64,000 nucleotides of DNA from Eunapius fragilis (Eukaryota > Porifera > Demospongiae > Spongillida > Spongillidae). Where the stretch lies: assembly GCA_963681505.1 (NCBI GenBank), contig OY811976.1, positions 1,581,416 to 1,645,415 on the forward strand. The letters run 5' to 3'. Shown here piece by piece: positions 19,604 through 31,650 of this stretch (the first letter of the stretch is position 1; each line of letters begins with the position of its first letter). Position numbers and translations under genes: made by a program. A model generated the notes under the pieces. The model had not been told where the DNA came from, made no database searches, and saw only the letters and a list, made by a program, of their open reading frames with translations.

Positions 19604-21350
19604 AACGATGTTCATTTTTGGTTTGAACACTGCACATCGCAAACCATTTTTCGTCTTTGCTGGACCGATACATGAATTGATATTCTATGCAGGGCCGACT
19701 TGCAACAACGAAAAACTACACCCCGCAACAGAGACCTATTACAGACACTCATAGCTTTCCTTGCACCCACTAATTAATTTGCATGCAAGCTGATTACCCA
19801 GACTGAGTAAATTGCCCGTAGTCATGGGTTAGGAATACATTACTACTTTTAAACTTACCGGGTATTATAACTTGTTTAACCCCTATCCCAACTTATTAAT
19901 TACTGCTCTGGAGATTCACTTTCGTTTGCTTTCCTGAATCTGCATTTATACAAACAATATATAGATGTGCGAGTACATGTACCTTAGTACACGGGCAGAC
20001 AACACACGACTGAGACGAGGAACTAACCGTTCTATGTCTAATTAAAAACCATTGTTGATATGCATAACAGGGTGCTGGTAGTGATTGAAAGACCGGGATG
20101 AACAATCTAAATCTAATTACACTGCCAATAACGTATTTGATATGTGGAACCAAAATGTAGCTGGTTCAAATATAAAACTACAATTTTTATAGTACATTAA
20201 CCAAACTTAGCATGTGGTTAACTGTGATAACCCTGCCTGGTGTCAAATTGGTGTTTACTAATTATCAGTTGAGTCCTTCCAACCACACAAAACTTCCTTA
20301 TGGCCACATTGAACGGTAACTAGTTTTGGTTTCAACCACAAACCGCTACTCTGTAAGCCTGGACAAAAGGACCTAAAAATGAGAAGCGTTAGGTCCATTT
20401 TTGTGTTGGAGGTGGTGTATGGAAATCACACAAGTGGTGTTGGTTCAAATCCCACTCATGGCTAACTTTATTTTCAATTTAAATTACTGGTTCAAACTTC
20501 AGAGTATGGTTTGTAAAGTAAATATCATAGTTTCAACCTTATGCCAAGGTTAGTTTGCGCTATGTAGTCGAGACATGAAACCAAAGTTGGTATTAAATTA
20601 TTTGCAGTGAATTATATGTATGCAAGTATTAAATTTACTGTAATGCAGATTCTGTTTCCATGTGAACACCTGTGCACACTGTACACACAAGTACAGTGTG
20701 CACAGGCAGCTCTGTATTATTTAATCCAAATGAACAGTGGTCCTCCATTTTATATACTATGCACGCAAAGACTTGTGGCCATACGAACCCTGAGGTCATT
20801 AAGTATTAGAATATTTAACTGACTCCCAGCGTGTTCCAAGGTGCTAGCAACATTTATCATGTATAAGAAAATCTGCATTCATGTAAATACTCAACAATTG
20901 ATACTTCCTTGCACAAACAGCATTTTTAAGGCAAGCACTGTAGCAGAATGAATATATAAGAAGTGAAGGTATCTGATGCATGTGACCAACTGATGAGACA
21001 AGGTGGAGAATAGAATGTCAGACTGCTTAGACCACATTCCTCAGCACCACATTCCTATCTGTTATAGAGTATGTTTTTGGCATGATCTGGCATGCTCAAG
21101 GTGTTAATTATGCATGTGATACATGTTCAAGAACTTTCTAATGACCATTGAGAGTCTTGTACCAACCAACACTCGCAGCTGCAAATGGATTACATCACCG
21201 CTACGCGATAAATGGGTTTGGTAAACCAAAATTGGTTCTAGGACCATTCATAACAACAGTGACCGTCATAGGCCATAAGTGTCGCGGTAACACCCATTAA
21301 TGGTTAGTTGAAGGCGCACCTGTTTTAGTGAGCAGAAATAGGGGCATGTA
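19600..21350. other. No gene recognised
   Basis: Apart from the exact hairpin at 20670-20705, I see short ORFs without signatures. About 100 bp at 21061-21160 resembles 21735-21830 (TGATCTGGCATGCTC / TGACCTGGCTTGCTC and following bases), a short direct repeat. Confidence 0.5.
20670..20705. repeat. Perfect 15-bp-arm hairpin
   Basis: CTGTGCACACTGTAC and GTACAGTGTGCACAG are exact inverted repeats around the 6-nt loop ACACAA. No terminator or element context is visible. Confidence 0.7.
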
Positions 21351-21529
21351 GAGATCAAGATGAAAAAGGAAGGAATTGGCGAAGGGGTAGGTCGTCACAT
21401 ATAAATGGGCTAATCAGGATCAGTGGCACGGAACATTGAACACATACCCAATCAGATACTATATATGGGAAGTGGGTGCTACAGCCTACAACAGATATAT
21501 CAAAAGCAAGAGGCTCCAATGAGAATTTG

Positions 21530-21557
21530 CCCCCCCCCCCCCCCCCCCCCTCCCCCC
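21530..21557. repeat. Poly(C) tract
   Basis: About 27 bases, nearly all C with one T interruption. Pro-rich ORFs across it are artefacts. Confidence 0.8.
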
Positions 21558-22022
21558 TCATCTACAGAAACAGAACCCGGCAAAATGAAACATTCATTAC
21601 GCGTCAGTTGCCTTCAGTCCATGTGAAGAACCTGTCACAAATGTTTCGGTCCGCGTCTGATTTTGAAGCTTTGGGGATAATCACCAGGATTTTTAAAGTG
21701 AACATGGCCTTGAATCCTCAAGATCAGTGAGGGAGGTGTTTAGTATACCTTGGTATGACCTGGCTTGCTCTAGGTGCTAATTATACATGTGATGGGCATG
21801 CATGTTCTAAAATTTTCTACAGGTGTTGGGGGATAGTAGCTAGGCAGCATTTGGCGTGATTGGCTTCTCATCTGGCCAGATGTTATAATCAATCTAAGTC
21901 CCAAGCCGCCTCCAGTTTGTATGGGAAACTCAGCTTGGTCCTGGTGAAGGCAAATGTTCAAGTACTGCTGCCCCGATTGATGTCCTTCCAAGACACCTAC
22001 TAGATACTGAATAACTAATAAT

Positions 22023-22306
22023 AACAAGTAATAAAAACATTCTCTATACGAGAAGGTTGGTGGTATATAGGAATCAAAGTTGATGGTGGTGTAAAAAGCA
22101 AGGGAACAAGGCTTCTGAATGAAAAGGAAAAATGAAATAGACCCATATTTGCAGCATGTTGTCATATTTAACTGTGTGTGCTAATATAGGTCCATATTTA
22201 ATTTTTCCTTTCAGAAGCCTTGTTCCCTTGCTTTTTACACCACCATCACCATTGATTCCTATATACCACCAACCTTCTTGTATAGAAAATGTTTTTATTA
22301 CTTGTT
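22023..22306. mobile_element. Long hairpin element, copy 2
   Basis: About 284 bp. Left arm AACAAGTAATAAAAACATTC, right arm its complement, with the same GGTGGTATATAGG, GGTGGTGTAAAAAGCAAGG and GCTAATATAGGTC internal motifs as copy 4 (49835-50120). The bases to its right (TTGTATTTAGTTCTTGAAA) are also shared with copy 4, so the two composite repeats are co-linear. Confidence 0.88.
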
Positions 22307-22409
22307 TATTTTTCTTGTGGATTTGTTATTGTATTTAGTTCTTGAAAGTTATAGACCCAGGTAGCAAGAAGAGAGCGGAAGCAGAGAGCGAGATGCAATA
22401 CATCTATGC

Positions 22410-22598
22410 CTATGTAACTATTACAGAATGTGTTCCTTCCATTTTAGCGATATACCATGCGGCATGCTCATAATTTAGGATCCAACATTTATCCATGCTG
22501 TAACGTACCTTTGGGTGGTCATTTTGTTGGTCCTTTCGGGTAACACGCTTGACATGCACTCGGTTGGCAGATCTGGCAGCATCTGGATCTTTCCACAT
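22410..22598 (-). pseudogene. KR-rich protein start fragment
   Basis: A 62-codon minus-strand frame: DPDAARSANRVHVKRVTRKD, then KVRYSMDKCW. The pattern (P-x-x-AR-x-ANR-x-x-VKR) matches decayed fragments at 16885-17010, 50755-50870 and 54006-54092. From memory, repeated YWENPExxRxANRxxVKRK-type N termini occur on transposon helicase-like proteins in some invertebrates, but no helicase is visible here. It sits between hairpin copy 2 and the module at 22720-23160. Confidence 0.45.
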
Positions 22599-22719
22599 TT
22601 AGATGCTCGAATGGAATCAGAATTGTCCTTCAGATAGCATGGGAAACCCAATGAATTTGATAATGCTGGTTATTTTATACTGGTGTATCATGAACATTGT
22701 GATAGCTGATGTAATGTGC

Positions 22720-23160
22720 TATTTGTAGATCAAGACCAAATAAGGTACTACTCGTTTCAGCTAATTGCCCAATCGGTTAGGTGTTTAACAGACCCCTAAA
22801 GAGAACATCCGGACACATCCTGAAGCGATTGGTACACTTGGCGTTCTTAAACGTTCCTGTCGTGAGTTATGCTATCCCGAAGGAAGATGACGACGGAGGA
22901 GAAATTTTAGATGGGACTGAGTACGGACAATGGGGACGAGTATTTTTGTTCTCTAAAAGTGCACAGTCTTATGACATGGAAACAACGCAGAACTGTTCTT
23001 CTTTTTGATATTGCTCGATTGCCACTAAGAGCAAAGTGACCCAACTCTTGGCTGTCCTGCTAGATGCAAGTGACATTTTTAATGACTTCATGATATTGCA
23101 AAATTCCTATATGGAACCTACTCGCGTAGGTTCCGATGTGTACTTAGTGCCGACTATGCT
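22720..23160 (-). mobile_element. Composite-repeat 5' module, copy 3
   Basis: Co-linear with 51440-51870 (shared CAAATAAGGTACTA, TTGTTCTCTAAAAGT, CCTGAAGCGATTGGTACACT). Ends with the terminal stem-loop at 23113-23134: arms GGAACCTAC / GTAGGTTCC, loop TCGC, preceded by CCTATAT. The Ty3 element inserted about 130 bp further right. Confidence 0.65.
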
Positions 23161-23262
23161 TGGTGCTATGACTTTCTGAGTTTGAGTTATGCCCGGCACA
23201 ATTCCACAAACTTAGTTTTGTTAGTAATAGCCTAACCTATTTAGAAAGCAATGTGTGGAAAT

Positions 23263-23474
23263 TGTTGTGTTTTTAGCCTCGAAACTCGTAAGGATTTTAT
23301 ATTAGAATGAATCTGAGTGAACACACAGATAGAGTGCAGAACACATGCACATAATACATATTTATAGTGGGCTATTGAATATTCTAGAACAGAACCCCTA
23401 GAAAACATGAAGTGCGAATCATGGGATTCTAGACATTAGCACATACAAGTGTTCAACTTTGAGCTCATACAACA
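23263..23474 (-). repeat. 3' LTR
   Basis: 212 bp, aligned with 27872-28074 with roughly a dozen or two differences and small gaps (one copy has an extra TACATATTTA-like stretch near 23360). On the coding strand it begins TGTTGTATGAGCTC. A purine-rich CTGGGAGG just before it (plus-strand CCTCCCAG, 23475-23482) serves as polypurine tract. Confidence 0.88.
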
Positions 23475-23516
23475 CCTCCCAGTTAGCCTAAATTCCAGGG
23501 GTGCAAGGCTAACTTC

Positions 23517-26500
23517 TCATTTCTTGTGTCTCTGAGACCTCCAAGGATGTCCTGGACCATATTCTTCTCCAGTTGGTTGCCATGGATTGTGATACGCATG
23601 TTTCAGCCTTGGCAAGGCTGGGGCTGTCACTGGTTTTGTCTGTTGGTCAACCTGCACACTGACTTCTGGGGTTTCCCCTAGTAGGGGTTGATCCACTTCC
23701 TTTTGGGTGAATACTGGTGGTTCACCTGGTTCTGTATCCTCTTGGGAGGCGTACCGAGGCCTCAGCTGCTCAAAATGCCTTCTCCAAGTAACACCTTTAG
23801 GAAACACTCGCACCTGCAAGCTGCGAAAGCCAAAAACCTTGGTAACAATGGCAGGTAGCCATTATGGGTCTTTGTCACGTCCGGGATCAAAGTACAATGC
23901 ATAACAGGGAGTTTCCTATCTTGAAAATTGTGGCCACTTTCTCTACATGTCACCATCCTTGGTCATCTGCGACTTGGTGGCTTCCTTTGCCTGCTTGCCC
24001 TGAGCAATGTGGGCTGGAGGTGGCAACAGAACATCTATTTTAGCTCTGATTTGTCGTCCTTTGAGGAGTTCACTAGATGAATAACCCAGACTGAGTGGGG
24101 TGCACCCGTACACCATCAGATACTCTTGCAGAGCTGATCTGGGCGGAAGGGATGACTTTGTCAGGGCCTGCTTAAATGTCAACACTAGCCATTCGGCTGC
24201 CCCATTGGTAGCAGGATGGTAGGGAGCACCGGTCAGGTGGACGATTCCTTATCCCTGGCACCATGACTGGGACTCTGAAGATAGAAATGAACAAGAGTTG
24301 TCTGTGACGATGGTGTGGGGATACCCAAAGTGAGCGAAATCCTGCACTAACAGATCCATAGTTGCCTTGGAAGAAACTGTGGTGGTTGGATGAATGCAGG
24401 GATATTTGGAGTAGGAATCGATGATAACCAGCCAGATAGACCCCATAAAGTTGATTGCATGATCCTAGTGGATTCGGCTCCAAGGTTTCTTGGGTAGCAT
24501 CCATGGGTGATTTGGCTGTTTAGGAGGTCTGCTTTGATGCTCAGCACAGGTGCTACACTGATGACACTGATTTGCAATGTCTTCATCTATCTTTGGCCAA
24601 TAAACAGCTGTTCGAGCTAGCTGTTTCATTCTTTGCATCCAAAGTGTCCTAGAATATGCAGAACTTGAATCTGCAAACTCTGCGGGATCACCACCCTGGA
24701 ACCATATAACAAACACCCCCGTGAACTATAGACAAAGAACTTGAAATCCTCCTTAAGTCCTCCATGCCCGCTTGGTCCTGTATTTCAGTTTGAGGGGCCA
24801 TCCCTCCCGTGTGAACCACATGACATTTGCGATGACCGGGTCCCGTGATGACTCCTTGGCCAGTACACCTGGGTCTGTCGGGTTTAGTTGAGAGTCAATA
24901 GTCTTAATAGTACAGACCATGTCAACATCTGCCTCATTTTTCTCTCCATCAAAGTCATTGTCAGGACCACTCGGAAGTCGACTCAGGACATCTACATTTC
25001 CGTGAAGGCTAGTTTAGTTCTACGGTATTCAATGCTGTTGTTGTACTGGTTCAGGAGTAGGGCCCAATGTGCCAGTCGGTTGGCTGCCAATGCAGGGGTT
25101 GCCTTGTTTGGACCAAAAAGTGAGAGTAGGGGCTTGTGATCTGTCACTAAGATAAATTGGTGGCCATAGAGGAATTGATGAAACTTATGAAGAGCAAAGA
25201 CTATAGCCAGTGCCTCCTTCTGGATCTGTCTATAGCGTCTTTGAGTGTCTGACAGTGTTTTAGAGACATTAGCCACTGGACGTCGTTCACTGCCATCTGG
25301 ATATCTGTGAAAGAGTACTGCTCCCAGACCTGTTTCCAAAGCGTCGCATGAGATACCGACTGTTAGAGATGGGTCAAAGTGTGCCAATACTGTGTCTGCT
25401 GTCAGCATTTCCTTCAGCTTGGTGAATGCAGCCTGCTCAGAAGGGCCCCGATTCCATTTAACATCTTTTTTTGTGAGATGGTAGAGTGGTTCTGTAACTT
25501 TTGCCAAGTTTGACAAAATTTCCCATGGAACTGCACTGATCCTAGAAGTGAACGGAGACTGGACACATCTGTAGGTGCTGGCATCAGCTGAATTGCATCC
25601 ACCTTGAAACCCTTGGCTATGCCATTGCTGGACAATGTGTATCCCAAGTACTCGATAGACGGCTGAGCAAAATAACACTTCTCTTGTTGGCAGCAAAGGC
25701 CTTTATCTTGGAGCCGTTGCAACAAAGCACGAAGATTCTCAAGGTGCTCCGCTGCAGATACCCCACTCACCAGAATATCATCTATGTAGACTGCTACCCT
25801 TCAGGTCACTTGTAAGCTGGTCCATTATCTCCTGGAAATGTGCTGGAGCCAAACTAATCCCAAAAGGAAATTGGAGCTGTAGAAGAACACCTCGATGAGT
25901 GCTAAGAGCCAGGCGCTTCTGACTGTCCAGGCCTAACATTATTTGGTTGAATGCATCAGCCAAGTCGATCTTGGAGAAACCATAGCCGCCACTAAGCTTT
26001 TGCATCAGGTAATCTGGGAGTGGCATAGGGTACCTGTGAGGCTCCAGTTGAGGGTTGACAGTGACCGAATAGTCTCCACACACACGAATTGGTGGACTAG
26101 ACCCCTCTGCTGCTGGCTTTTTCCTGATCGGGACCACAGGAGTTCCGTAACTGTTAAACTGCGTTGGTTTCCACACACCCTTGGCCACACCTGTAGCGTA
26201 CACCTGTGTCAGATCCTCTTGGACTGCAAAGGGGATTACACGTGGTATACAGAATATGGGTTTGGAGTCTAGCTTGAACTGGATCTCAAGCTGGAAATCC
26301 TTTAAACAGCCCAGTTCCTGCTTGAAACGATCAGGAAAATCTTGGCACACCCTCTTGCACGCTTCCTGAAGTGCCACATCTGGTTTGAGATCCTTGAGTA
26401 TGGGAAGAACAGTTTTGGCACCATTAGATCCCTCGATAGAGGGAAGAACACTTGTAATGCCCAGGAGAGCCGGAAGGTTGATGCATGGTCGAACTATAGC

Positions 26501-26809
26501 GTCACGCCCCAGAAGATTAAGTCTTGCGACCTTGGAGACAGTGAAGGAGATGTTTTCCGTTTGGGTAGTAGAACCTTTCTCGAGAAGGGAAACTGCCACC
26601 CCAAACATTCCCAAGGTAAGAAGAGGCTGCCCATTCGCTACCTCATAGCGACTTGTTGAGGGTGTGAGAGCTGGTTTCCCAAGCTTGGTCCAAACAGCCA
26701 TGGAACAAAAATTATCACCCGCACCAGTGTCTACTTTGAAGCTGAACCGCTGACCACTGATCTGAATGTCTTGCTGGAGTTGTGAGACTGAATTGATCCT
26801 CTTGACTGA
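23517..26809 (-). pseudogene. Ty3 pol: protease, RT, RNase H, integrase
   Basis: Several frames in order. Protease near 26740-26700 with active-site VDTGAG. RT 26400-25420: IRVCGDYSVTVNPQLEPHRY, FSKIDLADAFNQI, LPFGI-like FPFGIS, and YIDDILVSG, the catalytic box in a shifted frame at about 25790. RNase H 25370-25000: ISCDALETGLGAVLF, QKEALAIVFALHKF, VTDHKPLLSLFG. Integrase 24700-23940: a zinc-finger remnant CHQCSTCAEH, IIDSYSKY, IVTDNSCSF, and NGAAEWLV carrying the third acidic residue. The C-terminal tail ends at 23517. At least three frameshifts and extra stops (for example before IIDSYSKY). Pol follows gag in the same frame after a single UAG. Confidence 0.88.
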
Positions 26810-27796
26810 CTAGAGCTTCTGTTCCATGATAGTTTTTACAGTATGGCTGTCCTTCCTCTTCTGCAAGCATACTGATTGGAGGTGGCCTATCTTCTGGCAG
26901 TAATTGCAAATTGATTTTTTGAATGGACAATCCCTGGCCCCGTGGTCCCTATTGCCACATTGTGGGCATGTGCCTTTGGGGAAATCAGTCTTGTGACGTG
27001 AATTTAAGGCTGCCTTGGACCTTGAGCTCTCCCTACTGGATGGAGATGTTCTTGGAGACTTGTCTTGAACCTTGTTCACTGCAACCACCTGCTTACCCGA
27101 CAATCCTTGAATGGTTTCTTTAGCCACCTTGGCTGCATCTTCGGTTTCAACTGCCACTGAGATAGCCTTGGCGAAGGTATGTTCTGCATCCTTTACCTTG
27201 AAAAGCACCTTGAGAACCACTTCATTATTCATGGAACACATGAAACGAGTTCTCATAGCCTCATCCAGTGGATCCTTAATGGAAACAAAATCGCATGCGA
27301 TTGTGTCCTGGCGAATTCTCGCCGCCAACTCGAGAATGGACTCACTGGGTCGGCACTTCATGTCCGACCAGATTTTAAAACGATCATGCACAATGTACTG
27401 GGTCAGGTCAAATTGAGTTCGCATGAACTCGGCAATGTCGTCAATAGAAAGTTCATTAATGTCATTTGCTGGTGACTGTTGCAAAATGTTGCTTAACAGT
27501 TTGTACGTAACGTTGGTCTGGTTTGTGAGGAATATCTGGGCCACTCAGTTGTCTGGGATAGCGTTGGCTGCCATGAAGGTTTGAAAACGCACCCAGCAGT
27601 CCATCCATAGTTTCAAGGTTGAGTCGAAAGATGAGAAAGTAGGAAAACTGACCTTCAGAGTGGAACGGTCCAATCCCTGGGTGATAGCTGTGATGATGAA
27701 GGCTTCTGTTTGTTTGCGTTGCTCTTCCATCAGCTGCTGAAACAGCTGGAGAAACTCTTTCATGTCCTCCATGAAAAGAGTAGAACGTGGCAGCAT
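26810..27796 (-). pseudogene. Ty3 gag
   Basis: About 328 codons in one frame from 27796, interrupted by an in-frame UGA at 27545-27547. The capsid-like region includes WVRFQTFMAANAI and later FDLTQYIVHDRFK. The nucleocapsid has two CX2CX4HX4C knuckles (CPQCGNRDHGARDC and CNYCQKIGHLQSVC) near 26980-26860. It ends at a UAG (26810-26812) with pol continuing in the same frame. Confidence 0.85.
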
Positions 27797-27849
27797 TCAC
27801 TCGCATCTGCAGTAAGGTAGAACATTTTCGGTTTCCCTCACACAATCCT

Positions 27850-27871
27850 GCTGACTACGCCAGAAAAATCC
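27850..27871 (-). other. Primer-binding site of Ty3 element
   Basis: On the coding strand, just after the 5' LTR, the sequence is GGATTTTTC then TGGCGTAGTCAGCAGGATT. The TGGCG-AGTC-G-AGGAT form is typical of this group's tRNA primer sites. Confidence 0.5.
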
Positions 27872-28074
27872 TGTCATGTTTCTGGCCCGGAGACTCGTAA
27901 GGATTTTATATTAGAATGAATCTGAGTGAACACACTGATAGAGTGCAGAACACATGCACATAATAGTGAGCCATTCTAATGTTCTAGAACAGAATCCCTA
28001 GAAAATATGAAGTGCAAATCATGGGATTCTAGACATTAGCACATACAAGTGTTCTACTTTGAGCTCATAAAACA
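27872..28074 (-). repeat. 5' LTR
   Basis: 203 bp. On the coding strand begins TGTTTTATGAGCTC and ends ACATGACA. Partner of the LTR at 23263-23474. Confidence 0.88.
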
Positions 28075-28590
28075 GATATACACCTAGCTAGCTTGTGGTT
28101 GAACATGTTCAGAAACTACTGCAGTGCTTCTCAGTGAGTAAACAGGCATCCCCACCCAGCGTAAACAGATGCCCAGGCCCTGGCCCCAGTGCTGCCGCGA
28201 TATGGTCTTTTGCCGATATCGTCTATATAGCGGCGTTAAGGCTGCGTTGTTGTGGTGGCGACAAAAGAACCAACACATAAATTGTGTAGGGGGGAGAGGG
28301 GGATATCGTGAATTCTATTCCACTTATGTTGCTAAACTGGTATACGGAAGTGTCTAGCTATCCTAAAGTCTTGACTGCACCTTCAAAAAAGACTTTCCTA
28401 CGGCATGAGTTATATAAACCACAAAAGAAATGACGAAGCCACTTACCAGAATGGTTGGGTAAGTGCATTCTTCAGTGGCATAATGCTAAGCAGTTTGTAT
28501 TGTAATTTTGCTGCTACACAAGTAGCCCCTTTCCATTATACAAGGCTCTAGTACAGGACTGCAGCGATATATCGCGATATTACTTAAACC
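28075..28590. other. No gene recognised
   Basis: Flank right of the Ty3 element. It has short ORFs only. Near 28560-28580 is ATATATCGCGATATT, with a related ATATCACGATATGCGATATT after the next element, so a sequence with this motif may have been split by it. Confidence 0.45.
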
Positions 28591-29359
28591 GGGTGTTTGC
28601 GAAAGAACGCAACGCTTTAAAATCCGTATAAGTCAGGATTGAAATTAATTAACTGCTTGACTTCATGACCATATGTTGCAGTGGTTAGGCAAATACAAAT
28701 AATCCAATTATTATAAGCGGTTAAATAATAGTATCAAATCCCTCATAAATATTCAAAGCCCTCTATTAACAAAGTTATTCAAGATTGCAGTTTACGATAA
28801 TAACTAGTTATAAGTTGCACATGATCTGGATATGCGGTGGAACAGTACTGATTTCAAGTTCCTAGGTTCAATAGTGAGTTATTAACATTTAAGACCATCA
28901 TTGCTTTAAACTTATTAAGGTTAAAGCTGTTATGTGGTAAATATTTTTAATAAACATCATAAATTATTCCAGTATAAAATGAAGTACAAAACACCATTTG
29001 ATTTGATAATGGATTATTTAATGATGCGTTATTAAAACTCAAAGTTAATAAAAGCGTTAGCTTTTTCAAGTTGGATTTGTTGTTCTAGTAAAACGCCAAT
29101 CAAATTTCATACTTTTTCAAATTCTCATCAATTATATTCTTCAGTTTATAAATCAGGTTATTAATTCAAAGTTGTCATACACATTGTTTTGTCATTTGTA
29201 AGCTATTTGATTTTATCTTTTGAACTGCTAAAGATAAACGAGTTGTAACAATGGGGTTCGTATTTGACTAAACGTGGTTATTGTAAGTTCATACATTCAT
29301 TTAGATTGACAATCCTGTTATATCAATTTAAAAGCGTTGCGCTCTTTCCGCAAAGACCC
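28591..29359. mobile_element. AT-rich element with long TIRs
   Basis: 769 bp. The left end GGGTGTTTGCGAAAGAACGC AACGCTTTAAA is the inverted match of the right end, which reads inward GGGTCTTTGCGGAAAGAGCG CAACGCTTTTAAA. The interior is very AT-rich without an ORF over 60 codons. A non-autonomous DNA transposon is likely; no clear target duplication. Confidence 0.65.
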
Positions 29360-29429
29360 TGTATATCACGATATGCGATATTTTGCGATACAAACGTGCA
29401 TGGGATATACGGAGATAGAGTAATTCAGT

Positions 29430-30065
29430 AGGTGTAACCATCGGAAGTTTTGCCCGACTATGAATCTCATTAAAAATACGCGACCCGTCTCTAACAAGAC
29501 TCCCGACGATCAGATCGTTAAGCTTGTTATAGCAATCGAACTTGAAGTCAAAAATGAGCAGTTTCGTCTATGTTTAATGTCACAGAACCGCGCGGTTGTA
29601 GAGAACAAAAAGTGTACTGCCCGCCTCGTACCCAGTCCAGGAACATGGTCTCCTCCTTCTCTTTGGCAACGCATAACTCGGGATAGGAACACTTTTAAAC
29701 AATGAAAATTTCACCAATAGCTTCAGAATCGGCTGGAAGAGCCGCTTTCATATAAAATAGCCGATGTTATATTTTGGTAAACAATCGACTATACGGTATA
29801 TGTCAGACGCATAATTAGATAACATTTATCTTAAAGTAAAAATGGCAGCATCAAGGAGACCCGGTCCGCTAAAAGGCAATGTCATTGATAGAGTCCTGAA
29901 TCTGCTCGCTTGGCGAAGAGAGCGCGGTACGGGAAGGCTAAGTGTACCCTGCAAAACCAAACGAGGCCATCGAAAGAGTAAACCGATAAAATTATACAAA
30001 GGTATGTAAATGTAGCTACCTACTCTTACTAAGCTTGGTTTACAATATGACATTGGTGGCTGAAC
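29430..30065 (+). mobile_element. Composite-repeat 5' module with KR-rich start, copy 4
   Basis: Complement of 16550-17450 without the MITE. Starts in a truncated stem-loop (CGGAAGTTTTG), then CCCGACTATGAAT, AACCGCGCGGTT (29586-29597), GAGAACAAAA, ATGAAAATTTCACCAATAGC, and at 29842 an ATG followed by a basic coding start with a GTATGT donor at 30003. One frame includes PGPLKGNVID; another matches ESARLAKRARYGKAKCTLQN, the KR-rich type. Hairpin copy 3 follows at 30107. Confidence 0.6.
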
Positions 30066-30106
30066 ATTACGGATCAATGTGCAAGAACAAAGAAAAAATG
30101 AATGAA

Positions 30107-30395
30107 ACAAGTAAATAAAAAACCTTCTCTATGAGAAAGTTGGTGGGATATAGAACTTGAAGGCAATGGTGGTGTAAAAAGCAAGGAAACAAGGGTCTGT
30201 AATAGTAAGAGAAAATGTCATATAGTCCTATATTCAGCACACGAACATAGTGTATGCTACAAACGGGCTAAATATAGGACTATGACATTTTCCCTTACTA
30301 TTATAGACCCTTGTTTCCTTGCTTTTTACACCACCATTGCCTTCAAATCCTATATCCCACCAACTTTCTCATAGAGAAGATTTTTATTTACTTGT
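30107..30395. mobile_element. Long hairpin element, copy 3
   Basis: About 289 bp. Outer arms ACAAGTAAATAAAAAACCTT and complement, very close in sequence to copy 1 (15400-15680), including GTCCTATATTCAGCAC at the centre of the left arm. Confidence 0.88.
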
Positions 30396-30399
30396 ATAT

Positions 30400-31640
30400 T
30401 ATAGAATACATGGATTGGAAACGCCATACCATAATACGTACGTGACGTCGTTTTCGAGGTACTTGAAATTCTCTGAAGTCTTGTCAAGCTAGCGCGTTTC
30501 CAAACTTACTACTTATTTCAGATAGCTTTTCTGATACTACAAATAAATTATACTTGCTTTGTATTGTAGTACTACGTAACACGGCCATAGTTGGCCTGAG
30601 TTCTTGGTTGTGTACTTTTTCTCGTTGAACGTAACGACTCTGCTTGATTTTTTATGGCCTACTACTTGCTGTTGCATAAGATGTATTGCCCTGTGGTATT
30701 TTTAAGGCTTGAAAGCCATCGCACACGAAGTTACAGTCAAAAATAGGCATTTTCTATACTACTAATGATCATTTTTTGTGGGATTTTACTCAAGAAACGT
30801 TGGAAAGTCATGAACTAGAGGCTATTTTATACGGATCTATAACCATCCTAGAATTGTTTAGTCAGTATACCATCTTTAAACTGTTTCTCGTGTGGCAGCT
30901 TCTTCTACTGGAAGTTAATTGATCGTCGAACCGGCTCGTCGTGGGCTCGAACCCCAAGAAGTGTTTTGGGCTATTTCTTTGGCCAGCTTCAATCACGGTG
31001 TGTTTAAACAGAACCGTCTCAACATCCAGTACCGAGGCAGAAGCACTCCGAATAATACCTGTAGACATCACAAGAACACCTGCAGGTCGCATATATAGTT
31101 TACTGAATCGAAACGCGCATGAAATTCGTAATCTTTATATATATCGTTTCCAATCCATGTATAATTAATGTATTCTATAATATAGTAACTGGTGTTCGGC
31201 CTTACACGCTGCCGGACAGCGTGCACTATAAATTATCGGCCCCCATGGAACCCATTGAAATAAAAATGGCTGGTATTTAAACATGTAACCGCGAACGCTT
31301 TTATTGCAGCCAAGACTAGGGGATAGCCATACGGCAAAATATAGTTTAGGATGAACTTCTGGTGAGGCCATGGCTAAACAAACAATGATAAAAGGTCAAG
31401 CAGCTTGTCATTGTCATCAGGGTCGTGCTTCCTGTGAACGCGCGAACGTTTGCAGAAGCCATTAGTTGTACCGACATATATAACAATCAATCTTTGAGCC
31501 ATAACTCATCAAAGTAGGTCTTCTTCGAAGTTTTCGGCAAAGCTATCGACTGCTAATGCTCACGTTGCTACGCGCACGCACTTGTGGAGGAATAATTAAA
31601 AATTAAATTAGGTAATCGTATGCGTTATCTAATTAATACG
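30400..31640. other. No gene recognised; tRNA-like promoter motif
   Basis: Mostly unique-looking sequence. At 30890-30960 a TGGC...CTACTGG stretch and GTGGGCTCGAACCCCA resemble A and B boxes of a polymerase III promoter at tRNA-like spacing. This could be the head of a tRNA-derived SINE, but I could not fold a tRNA and call it only as a possibility. Confidence 0.3.
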
Positions 31641-31650
31641 CGTACTAGGG

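Larger units (their letters stand above)
23263..28074 (-). mobile_element. Ty3-type LTR retrotransposon, degenerate
   Basis: 4.8 kb, transcribed on the minus strand. LTRs at 27872-28074 (5') and 23263-23474 (3'). LTR termini are TG...CA. Flanks read GAAAT on the left and GATAT on the right, a plausible 5-bp target duplication with one mismatch. Order gag, protease, RT, RNase H, integrase identifies the Ty3 group. Pol resembles the Mag/K02A2.6-like lineage by recalled motifs (IRVCGDYSVTVNPQLEPHRY). Multiple stops and frameshifts make it inactive. Confidence 0.9.

Noticed and set aside
20607-20822. 71-codon plus-strand ORF
   Set aside because: No start context, homologue or splice partner; spans a perfect hairpin.
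25943-26659. Plus-strand ORFs of 60-109 codons in the Ty3 region
   Set aside because: Antisense shadows of protease and RT coding on the minus strand.
30890-30960. tRNA gene
   Set aside because: B-box-like and A-box-like strings are present, but I could not form a cloverleaf with an acceptor stem; at most a SINE head.
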